64,000 nt of DNA from Artemisia argyi (GCA_030686995.1 CM060681.1:162775333-162839332); one strand, 5' to 3'; positions 27,276-39,546 are shown, counted from the stretch's first letter. Notes: generated by a model from the sequence alone, not told the origin. A program made the numbers and translations.

Positions 27276-28569
27276 GCATAAGCAAAGACAATTACTCGTG
27301 TGAGGTAACCTATTATATACGTACCTGACCCTTTTCGACACATACCAAATATTACATGTTTCCACCCATTACCCAGCCCGCCCTTATGCCACCTTTACAT
27401 ACAACTAACTTAAATGACAGCAGTTTAGCACTTGGAAATTGTAGCAGATAGCGAATTAACAGTTGAGTTTGCTAATGAACCTGTTTTTAAGGCCATAATT
27501 AACCTAGAATTTTAGTCAATTACAAGTTCTATAAAGGTACCAAGCTCTGGTTAATGTCACAGGAAAGCTATGAGAAACCCAAGCAAACACATACACAGTC
27601 GAAGTGTTGTAAAACGAATTCACTGAGTGGGTAAGGAATTGTGGGAGAGTTAGGCTAGCAATTCATTTACCATATTTATAATATAACTATATTTATCGCC
27701 GCCGCTGTGCACGGGTATCCGACTAATAAAATGACGACATAGCTAGTGTTGGTAACTTTAGACATGTTGATTTTTTAAAGTGACGCCTAAAAACCATTTA
27801 TCATAAGTAATTACCTCAAATAAATACTTTTTAAACATTGATGGTTTTTCTGGCCAAAAAAAAAGTCCGCTATAATGATTAAAAATCAGACCAAAGTCAG
27901 TTACCATTATTCTTTTACGCAATTCCCCTAAACAAAATATAAATTTTAACTACAAAAGAATAGAGAAATAGAAAGACAGACCTACACTTTGCGTAGCTCA
28001 CTAAGGAGAGACTCGGATGGGTTGGTAATAGTCACAATTACATAAGAACGCTGCCAACGAGACAAAAATGAGTCATGGTTATAACTATGTTATTTTAGGC
28101 AACTGCACCAGGACAAACAAAATTATACCTACATAAACATCAGCAATTTTCTGAAGTTCCAATTGCATATTACCCAAAGTTGATAGCACTTTTCCTGCAG
28201 GGAATCAATAATATCTCTATACTCATCATACTCAAAAAAATTCAAAAGGCCAGAAAGGAATTAATGAATATAAGAAAGCGATGCAAAATTAACAGTCGTG
28301 ATTATTATTTGTTGCTGAATATAGCAGATAATCAAACATGTCTAATTACCACTTTCAGCATCAGCATCCACAACATTTTTCTCCAGCAAACAGCTCCCCG
28401 TTTCATTTAGAGACTCCAAAAATTCTGAGAAACAATAAATAATTAAGGCTTTTAATTTAGAACCCATAACGCCTTTCAAAATAAAATTAGAACCCATAAC
28501 ACAACAGAATTTAGTTACAGCTATTCTTATGAAAAGAGTGAGAAAGAAAAGGTTAATTCAGCATGATAC

Positions 28570-28700
28570 CTCAAGGTAGGACCCATCATCTGAATGACTA
28601 GATGATGAGCTCTCTGATGGTGATCCAACATCATTGAGCCCGTTTTGCTGCTTAATACTCACATTTTCTTCGGCATTTGAATTTTCATCAAAGTCCTGGA
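28570..28700 (-). pseudogene. Captured Ser/Asp-rich exon
   Basis: The minus strand reads IQDFDENSNAEENVSIKQQN, then LNDVGSPSESSSSSHSDDGS. It is acidic and probably disordered. A near-identical copy lies at about 33794-33926. Family not identified. Confidence 0.4.
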
Positions 28701-29224
28701 TCTGCACTCAGTTAAGCATAGTAAAAAGGTAAAACAACTACTACCTTATGATTAAAACCGATAAAACATTATTCAAGAATACATACAAGAGCGGCCTGAT
28801 TCTTCAAGTCCTTCAAGAGAAAGAGAACTCGGTGCACGCATTTCCTGTCATCATAGTAAGAAAAATATAACTATCTTTCGGAATTATGGGTATAAGTTAT
28901 GAAGATCCGGTTCTTTAAACTAAAAGACCACATTTAATATGAGATTTACTATCCAGTTAATGGTTCAACATTCCAAAACACAGCCTGACAACCAGTATAC
29001 ATAAACACATACATGCCTCAAATAATATAACCAGCGGAAAAGTTAACGGAAATATGTATTTTTGAAACCGAATTCTGATTTTGCACACATATCCTTCTGT
29101 GAATTCAAGTGACTAAGTAACAAAATGATCTTGTAGAATAGGGATACTCCCAACATACATTACAATGTGTAGCCAAAAAAGAACAAATACATCTAACGGT
29201 AATCCATTTTGATAGGGTCATTTA

Positions 29225-29801
29225 CCATCTTACTCTCGTTTGGCTTAGCTTAAAGCCACTGCGGAAACAAAGGGATGCTGCTGTCCAGAGCTCCATGATC
29301 TGTATTATATCACGCAAACAGGGTAAATCGTTAGAACTCGAGCAAAAAAGAAAAAGATAAAAAAGGAAACCGTGAATAAAACAACCCACCTTTTGAATCA
29401 TCTAGCGAACCCATCACCTTATCATCATCATTAGCTTGCACTATAAAATAAACCATAACATGTTAATGAAAACATTGATATGCAGTAAATCAATAATATC
29501 TAAAACTAACAAAGAATCCAATTCCAACGCACCTTTTGGATTCATTAAAATCAACTACTTAGCAACATAAAAAGAGTAAAAATAAAATTGTAGATAAGTA
29601 GTAAGAATGAAGAGAAAAAAGCATAATCTAAGAAGTGGATCCAAAGTGACATGATACATTAAACTAACTTATTTAAGCTTAAAATCAATAAGTTAATAAT
29701 AATAAATGAAAATGAGAAAAATGTTACAAAAGAGAGTAGGTACCTTTATGAACAAGTATGAGATCGTCAGGACGATTAAGCTTGCTATTGCCGTCAGCCA
29801 T
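29225..29801 (-). pseudogene. Captured first exons resembling a GYF-domain protein N-terminus
   Basis: Exon 1 (29801-29744) begins MADGNSKLNRPDDLILVHK; exon 2 (29440-29390) reads VQANDDDKVMGSLDDSK; exon 3 (from about 29296 to 29227) reads DHGALDSSIPLFPQWL, a stop, then AKPNESKM. All borders are GT..AG and in phase. SIPL(S)PQWLYAKP is a motif I associate with the N-terminus of plant GYF-domain proteins (EXA1 type, mRNA/eIF4E2-linked translation repressors). The Tyr codon is TAA here, so the copy is broken. A promoter-like region lies upstream (to about 30180). A duplicate is at about 34450-35026. The match is from memory of the motif, so moderate confidence. Confidence 0.45.
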
Positions 29802-30224
29802 CGGATATTCAATTCACAACTTGAAAAAACATGAATAAGATCCGGGATTTACTTAAGATTTAAAGCTAAAGAAAGATTTGATTCAATCAATTATTATTTA
29901 GGATTAGGGTTTTTAAATCGAATTGATTTTGGGGTTGGGTTCCTTAGCTGTTATTATCAACAAGATAAATTGTTTTTGTTTGTTTGTTGTTCGATTCGAT
30001 TTAATGACGAGATAAAACCAAATACACCAGGCGCCATCTCAAATGTTATGTATATGATTATGATGATCTTCTTTCGATTAGATGTGAGATCTGAGAAAAA
30101 AAAGATAAAGATGGGTGGAGGGGAAATTTGATTTTGAGGGAAAATTTTAGGGCGGGCTTGTGAAAAGTTTGAGAAGGAAATTTTATTTTAAAAAAGGGAC
30201 ATGTAAAATATTACATATAAATTT

Positions 30225-30995
30225 AACACATCAAGTAAGCATAAAGTGACCAAAAGTTTGAATAAGTGTGACCATATGATGTTTAAAGTGAAGGAATGTG
30301 TATCTTGTGTGACTATTGATCATCCAATGGCTACATGAATGTTGTATTTGTGTGGCCTTTGGTAACATTTAGTAACACAAAGCATGTTTTTGGGGTGTAG
30401 TTAGTCACATACAACCTAGCATAAAGTGACCAAAAGTATGAATAAATGTAACCATATGATGTTTAAAGTAAAGGAATGTGTATCTTGTGTGGCTATTGAT
30501 CATCCAATCGCCACATGAACTTTGTTTTTGTGTGGCATTTGTTAACATTTAGTCACACAAAGCATGCTTTTGGCTACACTTAAATAATGTGTGACAAACT
30601 GTTTAGTGTGACTATACGTACTGGATTTTGGCTACACTTAAATAACGTGTGACAGACATTTTTGTGTGACCGTATATGGCATTTGGTCATACTATTAGAA
30701 GCAAATGTGACTATAAGTTTAGTGTGGCCATATATGGCATCAAGGTTACTTGTATTTGTCACACGTTCCAAATGCATATGTGACTAAATGATCTGGATCA
30801 AAATCACCAGTTACGTTTAGTCACATAAGGGTCGATTGTGTGGCAATAGAGTTCTTATGGTCACACATTCGAAATGCTAATGTGTGACTAATTCGTAAAT
30901 GCTGTCAATTTACCTACCTTCAGCCACACAAATATTTGAATGTATGGCTGTTCCAAATCGACCATGTGTGACCATAGGTCGTTTTTGTACTAGTG
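30225..30995. repeat. Right subterminal array of CACTA element 2
   Basis: Units with AAGTGACCAAAAGT, GTGTGACCATATG, CTTGTGTGACTATTGATCATC and ATTTAGTCACACAAAGCATG, then TGTGTGAC-rich sequence to the terminus. Copied at about 35455-36220. Confidence 0.85.
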
Positions 30996-32642
30996 TGATT
31001 ACATTAGTTAGGAAAAGGTATCGAGTTAGCTGAGATGTTTAGCAAAGCAAAAATCTCGAAAGCGGAAGAATTGAGGTTTCTTGGTATTGACACTAAAGGG
31101 ATGTGGCCGGAAGATGTAACGGGTATTGAAGAAATCAAAAACGTGATCCGAGCGAAATACTTTGGCTCAACTTAAATGTCGATTTTTTTTAATTGTAATT
31201 TTAATTTATATTTAATAAAAATGTGTGTTTATAAATAAGATAGTGGTATGGTACCAATAACATGTTATTGGTATGATATGGAAAAGGGGTGTTCTAGGTA
31301 TTGGTGTGCTATCGAGAAGGGATGATGTAGCGCTGAGTTTCTTTTTCTTTTTTTTTTTTTTTTTTTCAGAAATGGTGAATTTTATTAGTTAACTGAATCA
31401 GCAAATTACATGGTATTCAAAACAGCCCATCATGAACATACTCATATGGCTGATACAACTTTCAAGTGAAGATACAAAGAACAAAACATCTCTCTATTCA
31501 GGAAAAGACTGATTCAAAAATCCACCATTCTTTTAGACATAGCAACAATATGCTGTCATCTAGGCAGCCATGGGGAAATATCCTTCTTTGACTACATTTC
31601 CACTGAACAAACACCCTGCCTAATCTCAACTGTAGCCCATACAGTTAAGACTATAGGCTCTTATTCAGGGCATTATCAAGCGAAGAGATCAAAACTCCTA
31701 TTCCATTGGGACTCAAATGTAAAGAGCTACTTCCTTTTTAGGCATTACTTACTATGCACAGAGTTGCTCAAGGATACATCCCACCTTGACTACATTTACC
31801 ATTCCTTATCATCCATAACTCCAACTCCAGGAATAATAAGAAATAGGCATCATCAGGCTGACACTCCACCAAAGGTGCTGGAAACCTACTTTATGTAACT
31901 ATCTACTAAGCTGAATTGGACAAAGAAATCCACTCAATTAGTTGCCACTCCAGGCACCCCTAATGTGAATAAATTGGTTATCCAACCACCTTTTCAATAG
32001 CTACAAGATACAAGGACCTCAGCTAATCGAATCAAGAAGTCATATTTATGTTGTAGACTGCATTATCTCCTTGACCCAAACACTCCATAAGGCACTGTTT
32101 CATTGTATTACTTCTTATTCTTTACATAATTCATCACTACATTCCATCTTTGCGCTACTCTCACCACTTGAGCTAATTTTTTGACAGATAAGCTCATAAG
32201 TTGCAATTTAATGTTATCTTCAATGATCTTCAAAAGACCTAACTTTCTGTTTCATCACCTATGAACAGTCTTGTGTTTCTCTCCTTCCAGATATAATATA
32301 CACTAGTTGCCAAACCAAGCCTCTTAAGAACACTACCAATAGAATTATCACAAGTGTCATTGGCATATTGCTCAATTATAGAACCCCATGTATTAGATAC
32401 CCAGACATTCTCCATTTCGACTTTTATAGATTCCCAAATAGTTTTGGAAAATTGCATTCAAAAAATAGATGGCAATGAGAATCATTCACTGTTTTGCACA
32501 ATGGGCACTTCATGTTAGGGTCATTGTTCCACTTCATGATCCTATCTTGGGTTTGTAGTCTTTCTTTTATTTTATTTTATTTTTGAACGGTAAACTTCAT
32601 TAAACACGGCAAGTCCTCAAAACAAGGACCGTCAAGAAATGA

Positions 32643-33101
32643 TTACAACATGTACAAAGGAAAAACAGCCCAATCCCTCCATATAATGGAGTTAAACCTA
32701 GATCGACTCTTAAGCCATAAAAATGATAAAGATTTAACTAACGCCGCAACATCGGCTACCTTAGGAGTAGTGTTGTCGAAAACCTTTTTATTTCTTGCAT
32801 TCCAAATCACCCAACACGTTGTCATTACAATCCCCCTAACAATTTTCTTTGCCCAATTTGGTCCTTGTACATTCTTGTAGATCCTGAGTAAGTCTTCAAT
32901 GTCAACAACTATCACATAATCAAGCTTGCACCATTTTCGGATAAAGCTCCAAACTCCAAACGCGAACCCACAATTAATGAGAACATGTTCACAGTTCTCT
33001 TCATCCACATCACATAAGGGGCATGTTGTAGCAGGTATAAAGATTTGTCTCCTTTGAAGAGCAAGCCGTGTCGGAAGACAGTGCATTTCTGTTCTCCACA
33101 T
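32643..33101 (-). pseudogene. Inner LINE ORF2 fragment with zf-RVT domain, copy A
   Basis: 152-residue frame: MWRTEMHCLPTRLALQRRQI then CPLCDVDEENCEHVLINCGF, the C-x2-C...H...C pattern of zf-RVT, then a typical tail with WVIWNARNKKVF. This is the end of a non-LTR retrotransposon ORF2 polyprotein. Upstream RT is absent (5' truncation). It sits inside the outer LINE's own zf-RVT region. Confidence 0.8.
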
Positions 33102-33403
33102 ATGAACGTTTATTTTAAGAGGAACCCAAGATTCCCATTTAAATAAGTTGGATTACATTGATTAAACCAAACAACCTTATTCCAACTTACCATACCCTAC
33201 TGATAACTGATAAGCTCCCAAGCTTCTTTTGATGAGAAATTACATAAACTGCCATCATTCTTCTTCCATCTAGTTATATCTTGTTGGACCAGTTGTGGAA
33301 TTGCTAAATTTGCAAGTAGGGTATTGAACATTCCACTCATTAGGCCATCTCTACATATTATTAGCAATCATCGCACTAAGAGCACTCCCATCAATAACGC
33401 AAA

Positions 33404-33535
33404 ATCGGCGTTAAAGGTGGGTTAACGCGCATTAAAGGTGAGTTAACCGTAGCGTACAGTGGCGTTAAGGCCGCGTTAACACGGGGTGTTAACCCCTTAA
33501 CTCAGCGTTAAGGGTGTATTGTGTTAAAAAAATAA
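33404..33535. mobile_element. Truncated MITE at the duplication junction
   Basis: The first ~130 bp of the MITE at 38629-38981 (GAGCACTCCCATCAATAACG onwards), cut in an A/T run where copy B of the duplication begins. Confidence 0.75.
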
Positions 33536-36500
33536 AAAAATAAAAATAAAATAAATTCAAACATTTCTAATTACCACTTTCAGCATCAGCATCCACAATA
33601 TTTTTCTCCAGCAAACATCTCCCTGTTTCATTTAGAGACTCCAAAAATTCTGAGAAACAATAAATAATTAAGGCTTTTAATTTAGAACCCATAACGCCTT
33701 TCAAAATAAAATTAGAACCCATAACACAACAGAATTTAGTTACAGCTATTCTTATGAAAAGAGTGAGAAAGAAAAGGTTAATTCAGCAAGATACCTCAAG
33801 GTGGGACCCATCATCTGAATGACTAGATGATGAGCTCTCTGATGATGATCCAACATCATTGAGCCCATTTTGCTGCTTAATACTCACATTTTCTTCGGCA
33901 TTTAAACTTTCATCAAAGTCCTGGATCTGCACTCAGTTAAGCACAATAAAAAGGTAAAACAACTACTACCTTATGATTAAAACCGATAAAACATTATTCA
34001 AGAATGCATACAAGAGCGGCCTGATTCTTCAAGTCCTCCAAGAGAAAGAGAACTCGGTGCACGCATTTCCTGTCATCATATTAAGAAAAATATAACTATC
34101 TTTCGGAATTATGGGTATAAGTTATGAAGATCCGGTTCTTTAAACTAAAAAACCACATTTAATATGAGATTTACTATCCAGTTAATGGTTCAACATTCCA
34201 AAACACAGCCTGACAACCAGTATACATAAACACATACATGCCTCAAATAATATAAGCAGCGGAAAAGTTAACGGAAATATGTATTTTTGAAACCGAATTC
34301 TGATTTGGCACACCTATCCTTGTGTGAATTCAAGTGACTAAGTAACAAAATGATCTTGTAGAATAGGGATACTCCCAACATACATTACAATGTGTAGCCT
34401 AAAAAGAACAAATACATCTAACGGTAATCCATTTTGATAGGGTCATTTACCATCTTACTCTCGTTTGGCTTAGCTTAAAGCCACTGCGGAAACAAAGGGA
34501 TGCTGCTGTCCAGAGCTCCATGATCTGTATTATATCACGCAAACAGGGTAAATTGTTAGAACTCGAGCAAAAAAGAAAAAGATAAAAAAGGAAACCGTGA
34601 ATAAAACAACCCACCTTTTGAATCATCTAGCGAACCCATCACCTTATCATCATCATTAGCTTGCACTATAAAATAAACCATAACATGTTAATGAAAACAT
34701 TGATATGCAGTAAATCAATAATATCTAAAACTAACAAATCCAATTCCAACGCGCCTTTTGGATTCATTAAAATCAACTACTTAGTAACATAAAAAGAGTA
34801 AAAATAAAATTGTAGATAAGTAGTAAGAATGAAGAGAAAAAAGCATGATCTAAGAAGTGGATCCAAAGTGACATGATACATTCAACTAACTTATTTAAGC
34901 TTAAAATCAATAAGTTAATAATAATAAATGAAAATGAGAAAAATGTTACAAAAGAGAGTAGGTACCTTTATGAACAAGTTTGAGATCGTCAGGACGATTA
35001 AGCTTGCTATTGCCGTCAGCCATCGGATATTCAATTCACAACTTGAAAAAACATGAATAAGATCCGGGATTTACTTAAGATTTAAAGCTAAAGAAAGATT
35101 TGATTCAATCAATTATTATTTAGGATTAGGGTTTTTAAAACGAATTGATTTTGGGGTTGGGTTCCTTAGCTGCTATTATCAACAAGATAAATTGTTTTTG
35201 TTTGTTTGTTGTTCGATTCGATTTAATGATGAGATAAAACCAAATACACCAGGCACCATCTCAAATGTTATGTATATGATTATGATGATCTTCTTTCGAT
35301 TAGATGTGAGATCTGAGAAAAAAAAGGGATAAAGATGGGTGGAGGGGAAATTTGATTTTGGGGGAAAATTTTAGGGCGGGCTTGTGAAAAGTTTGAGAAG
35401 GAAATTTTATTTTGGAAAAAAGGGACATGTAAAATATTACACATAAATTTAACACTTCAAGTAAGCATAAAGTGACCAAAAGTTTGAATAAGTGTGACCA
35501 TATGATGTTTAAAGTGAATGAATGTGTATCTTGTGTGACTATTGATCATCCAATGGCCACATGAATGTTGTATTTGTGTGGCCTTTGATAACATTTAGTC
35601 ACACAAAGCATGTTTTTGGGGTGTAGTTAGTCACATACAACCTAGCATAAAGTGACCAAAAGTGTGAATAAATGTGACCATATGATGTTTAAAGTAAAGG
35701 AATGTGTATCTTGTGTGGCTATTGATCATCCAATGGCCACATGAACTTTGTTTTTGTGTGGCCTTTGTTAACATTTAGTCATACAAAGCATGCTTTTGGC
35801 TACACTTAAATAATGTGTGACAAACTGTTTAGTGTGACTATATGTACTGGATTTTGGCTACACTTAAATAATGTGTGACAAACTGTTTTGTGTGACCGTA
35901 TATGGCATTTGGTCATACTATTAGAAGCAAATGTGACTATAAGTTTAGTGTGGCCATATATGGCATCAAGGTTACTTGTATTTGTCAACGTTCCAAATGC
36001 ATATGTGACTAAATGATCTGGAACAAAATCACCAGTTACGTTTAGTCACATAAGGGTCGATTGTGTGGCAATAGAGTTCTTATGGTCACACATTCGAAAT
36101 GCTAATGTGTGACTAATTCGTAAATGCTGTCAATTTACCTACCTTCAGCCACACAAATATTTGAATGTGTGGCTGTTCCAAATCGACCATGTGTGACCAT
36201 AGGTCGTTTTTGTACTAGTGTTATTACATTAGTTAGGAAAAAGGTATCGAGTTACCTGAGATGTTTAGTAAAGCAAAAATCTCGAAAGCGGAAGAATTGA
36301 GGTTTCTTGGTATTGACACTAAAGAGATGTGGCCGGAAGATGTAACGGGTATTGAAGAAATTAAAAACGTGATCCGAGCGAAATAGTTTGGCTCAACTTA
36401 AATGTCGATTTTTTTTAATTGTAATTTTAATTTATATTTAATAAAAATGTGTGTTTATAAATAAGATAGTGGTATGGTACCAATAACATATTATTGGTAT

Positions 36501-36560
36501 GATATGGAAAAGGGGTGTTTTAGGTATTGGTGTGCTATCGAGAAGGGATGATGTAGCGCT

Positions 36561-36563
<3 letters not shown>

Positions 36564-36614
<51 letters not shown>
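36564..36614. repeat. (T)51 homopolymer
   Basis: Poly(A) tail of the LINE, read on the plus strand. The duplicate at about 31341-31366 is shorter and interrupted by C. Confidence 0.95.
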
Positions 36615-37829
36615 CTGAAATGGTGAATTTTATTAATTAACTGAATCAGCAAATTACATGGTATTCAAAACAGCCCATCATGAACATACTCATATGGCTG
36701 ATACAACTTTCAAGTGAAGATACAAAGAACAAAACATCTCTCTATTCAGGAAAAGACTGATTCAAAAATCCACTATTCTTTTAGATATAGCAACAATATG
36801 CTATCATCTAGGCAGCCATGAAGAAATATCCTTCTTTGACTACATTTCCACTGAACAAACACCCTACCTAATCTCAACTGTAGCCCATACAGTTAAGACT
36901 AGAGGCTCTTATTCAAGGCATTATCAAGAGAAGAGATCAAAACTCCTATTCCATTGGGACTCAAATGTAAAGAGCTACTTCCTTTTTAGGCATTACTTAC
37001 TATGCACAGATTTGCTCAAGGATACATCCCACCTTGACTACATTTACCATTCCTTATCATCCATAACTCCAACTCCAGGAATAATAAGAAATAGGCATCA
37101 TCAGGCTGACACTCCACCAAAGGTGCTGGAAACATACTTTATGTAACTATCTACTAAGCTGAATTAGACAGAGAAATCCACTCAATTAGTTGCCACTCCA
37201 GGCACCCCTAATGTGAATAAATTGGTTATCCAACCACCTTTTCAATAGCTACAAGATACAAGGACCTCAGCTAATCCAATCAAGAAGACATATTTATGTT
37301 GTAGACTGCATTATCTCCTTGACCCAAACACTCCATAAGGCACTGTTTCATTGTATTACTTCTTATTCTTTACATAATTCATCACTACATTCCATCTTTG
37401 TGCTACTCTCACCACTTGAGCTGATTTTTTGACAGATAAGCTCATAAGTTGCAATTTAATGTTATCTTCAATGATCTTCAAAAGACCTAACTTTTTTGTT
37501 TCATCACCTGTGAACAGTCTTGTGTTTCTCTCCTTCGAGATATAATATACACTAGTTGCCAAACCAAGCTTCTTAAGAACACTACCAATAGAATTATCAC
37601 AAGTGTCATTGGCATATTGCTCAATTATAGAACCCCATGTATTAGATACCCAGACATTCTCCATTTTGACTTTTATAGATTCCCAAATAGTTTTGGAAAA
37701 TTGCATTCAAAAAATAGATGGCAATGAGAATCATTCACTGTTTTGCACAATGGGCACTTCATGTTAGGGTCATTGTTCCACTTCATGATCCTATCTTGGG
37801 TTTGTAGTCTTTCTTTTATTTTATTTTTT

Positions 37830-38393
37830 TTAACGGTAAACTTCATTAAACACGGCAAGTCCTCAAAACAAGGACCGTCAAGAAACGATTACAACATGTA
37901 CAAAGGAAAAATAGCCCAATCCCTCCATATAATGGAGTTAAACCTAGATCGACTCTTAAGCCATAAAAATGATAAAGATTTAACTAACGCCACAACATCG
38001 GCTACCTTAGGAGTAGTGTTGTCAAAAACCTTTTTATTTCTTGCGTTCCAAATAGCCCAACACGTTGTCATTACAATCCCCCTAACAATTTTCTTTGCCC
38101 ACTTCGGTCCTTGTACATTCTTGTAGATCCTGAGAAAGTCTTCAATGTCAACAACTATCACATAATCAAGCTTGCACCATTTTCGGATAAAGCTCCAAAC
38201 TCCAAACGCGAACCCACAATTAATGAGAACATGTTCACAGTTCTCTTCATCCACATCACATAAAGGGGCATGTTGTAGCAGGTATAAAGATTTGTCTCCT
38301 TTGAAGAGCAAGCCGTGTCGGAAGACGGTGCATTTCTGTTCTCCACATATGAACGTTTATTTTAAGAGGAACCCAAGATTCCCATTTAAATAA
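37830..38393 (-). mobile_element. Inner nested LINE, copy B
   Basis: Counterpart of 32580-33115. Its zf-RVT frame is broken here: an extra G near 38262 separates CPLCDVDEENCEHVLINC from the upstream MWRTEMH-type sequence, leaving frames at 37889-38311 and upstream. The A-rich tail is at about 37818-37834. Confidence 0.65.
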
Positions 38394-38628
38394 GTTGGAT
38401 TGCATTGATTAAACCAAACAACCTTATTCCAACTTACCATACCCTACTGATAACTGATAAGCTCCCAAGCTTCTTTTGATGATAAATTACATAAAATGCC
38501 ATCATTCTTCTTCCATCTAGTTATATCTTGTTGGACCAGTTGTGGAATTGCTAAATTTGCAAGTATTGGGTATTGAACATTCCACTCATTAGGCCATCTC
38601 TACATATTATTAGCAATCATCTCACTAA

Positions 38629-38981
38629 GAGCACTCCCATCAATAACGCACAATCGGCGTTAAAGGTGGGTTAACGCGCGTTAGAGGTGAGTTAACCGTA
38701 GCGTACAGTGGCGTTAAGGCTGCGTTAACACGGGGTGTTAACCCCTTAACTCAGCGTTAAGGGTGTATTGTGTTAAAAAAAAAAAAAAAGAAAATTCACT
38801 TGCCCCCCCCCCCCCCCCCCCCCCCCAAATGAATGAGTGTTTTTGTAAATTGTTGCTGAGTTAAGTTTGAGTTATGCTTGAGAGTGTTTTTTTTGTGAGT
38901 TAAGGTGAAAAGGTTAAAGCTAATGTGGCGTTGACGTGGCACCGTATTAAACTTTAACCCGTGTTATGGTTGTGCATGTTC
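38629..38981. mobile_element. Tourist/Harbinger-like MITE (353 bp)
   Basis: Flanked by TAA on both sides (38626-38628, 38982-38984). The ends GAGCACTCCCATCAATAACGC and (reverse complement) GAACATGCACAACCATAACA agree at about 14 of 21 positions. The interior is full of GTTAA and CGTTAA words in both orientations. It sits inside the LINE. Confidence 0.65.
38803..38826. repeat. (C)24 homopolymer
   Basis: An uninterrupted C-run inside the MITE, 28 bases after an A-run. The complementary G-run could form a quadruplex. Length may be unreliable in assembly. Confidence 0.9.
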
Positions 38982-39157
38982 TAACTGACATGTTCTCAGA
39001 CAACCTAGCATTGTGTATACTTCTAGTGGTGACTCTGTCTTTGATTACTCCTATATTGCTCTATTGATCATACCACATGTTAGTCTTCTCACCATTCCCA
39101 ATAACCTTGACAATGTTGTATCTCACCTTAGACCTTGATTCAAGAATATTCTTTCAC

Positions 39158-39545
39158 GATGTAGCGCTGAGTTGACAATCCCTACATAGTTCCGCCCTTG
39201 GTTGGCATACCAAAATATACAAATAACATGTTATGACACCCACCACTCTAATAATAATCTACGGAATAACATACATGCCATCATTTCTTATTTGTATAGT
39301 GCGAAACACTTGAACTTTTCGTTATCTTCAGTTTGACATAGTTTAGGCTGCACGTTTCAACAAACTTGTATTATACTACATATTTCCATCAATCCTGTTA
39401 CCAAATAATATATGATTTTGTCATTGTTAAAACAGTATAAAGGAGTAAACTAATGTCGGTCAAATAATATAAAAAGTTAAGATAGCTTACCAACTCCCTA
39501 CTGATCTTGTCAACTCTGGCTTGCCAAGTCAAAAGATTCAACTTT
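39158..39545. other. Upstream region of CCoAOMT
   Basis: Unique-looking AT-rich sequence between the LINE target duplication and the CCoAOMT promoter motifs. No gene seen. Confidence 0.4.
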
Positions 39546-39546
39546 A

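Larger units (their letters stand above)
25317..30995. mobile_element. CACTA element 2 (5679 bp), non-autonomous, with captured exons
   Basis: The left end CACTAGAACAAAAAG and the right end TTTTTGTACTAGTG (reverse complement CACTAGTACAAAAA) are the inverted termini. The 3-bp duplication TGA (25314-25316, 30996-30998) is as expected for CACTA. Subterminal arrays occupy 25317-26345 and about 30225-30995, with GTGTGACTA / TAGTCACA motifs in both directions, where CACTA proteins (TNPA-type) bind in known systems. No transposase is recognisable. The interior has host-like exons on the minus strand, so this is a Pack-CACTA-type element. Confidence 0.9.
25249..31174 (+). pseudogene. Small unidentified gene split by CACTA element 2
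   Basis: The 5' piece (25249-25316) encodes MAFNLPHTVKEINDGIQKLI up to the CACTA left end. The 3' piece (30999-31174) encodes ELRFLGIDTKGMWPEDVTGI and ends KYFGST-stop. Both sides lie next to the TGA target duplication, so they were once continuous and would give about 80-90 residues. The 3' piece has an in-frame TAG near its start and a one-base deletion relative to the duplicate at 36221-36400, which in turn carries TAG in place of the Tyr codon near the end. I do not recognise the family. It may be a genuine small gene or a piece of an older element. Confidence 0.5.
28332..33556. repeat. Segmental tandem duplication, copy A (about 5.2 kb)
   Basis: Matches 33557-38790 nearly base for base at a constant offset close to 5225 bases. 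It begins inside CACTA element 2, spans its right end, the broken small gene and two nested LINEs, and ends in the A-rich tract of a MITE. Confidence 0.95.
31340..33556 (-). mobile_element. LINE stack, copy A (truncated by duplication)
   Basis: The T-run at about 31341-31366 is the poly(A) tail of a minus-strand LINE inserted at GATGTAGCGCTGAGTT (31324-31339). At 32457-32239 it encodes KTIWESIKVEMENVWVSNTW and at about 32570-32460 KWNNDPNMKCPLCKTVNDSH, a reverse-transcriptase-associated zinc-binding (zf-RVT) region. A second LINE 3' end is nested at about 32580-33115. The 5' end of the outer LINE is missing because the duplication breakpoint falls in it. Confidence 0.75.
33557..38790. repeat. 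Segmental tandem duplication, copy B
   Basis: Starts TTCAAACATTTCTAATTACC (copy A: ATCAAACATGTCTAATTACC). Differences from copy A are scattered single bases, small indels, and a T-run grown from about 19 to 51. It includes a second, left-truncated CACTA end (33557-36220) and the second copy of the broken gene (36221-36400). Confidence 0.95.
36564..39157 (-). mobile_element. 5'-truncated LINE with intact target duplication
   Basis: Poly(A) tail = T-run 36564-36614; 5' end at 39157. GATGTAGCGCTGAGTT occurs at 36550-36565 and 39158-39173, a 14-16 bp duplication typical of LINEs. Coding remnants on the minus strand, in order: KVIGNGEKTNMWYDQ (about 39120-39060), a stretch with WKKNDGILCNLSSKEAW (about 38520-38460), then after the nested LINE CPLCKTVNDSHCHLFFEC (37770-37720) and 37706-37356. 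Several Trp codons are TAG/TGA, so it is dead. A MITE and a second LINE are nested in it. Confidence 0.85.

Noticed and set aside
32650..32880. Plus-strand frames opposite the LINE zf-RVT region (also 37743-38126)
   Set aside because: Antisense shadows of LINE ORF2.
38803..38826. Functional G-quadruplex site
   Set aside because: A single homopolymer of uncertain true length; no conservation to support function.
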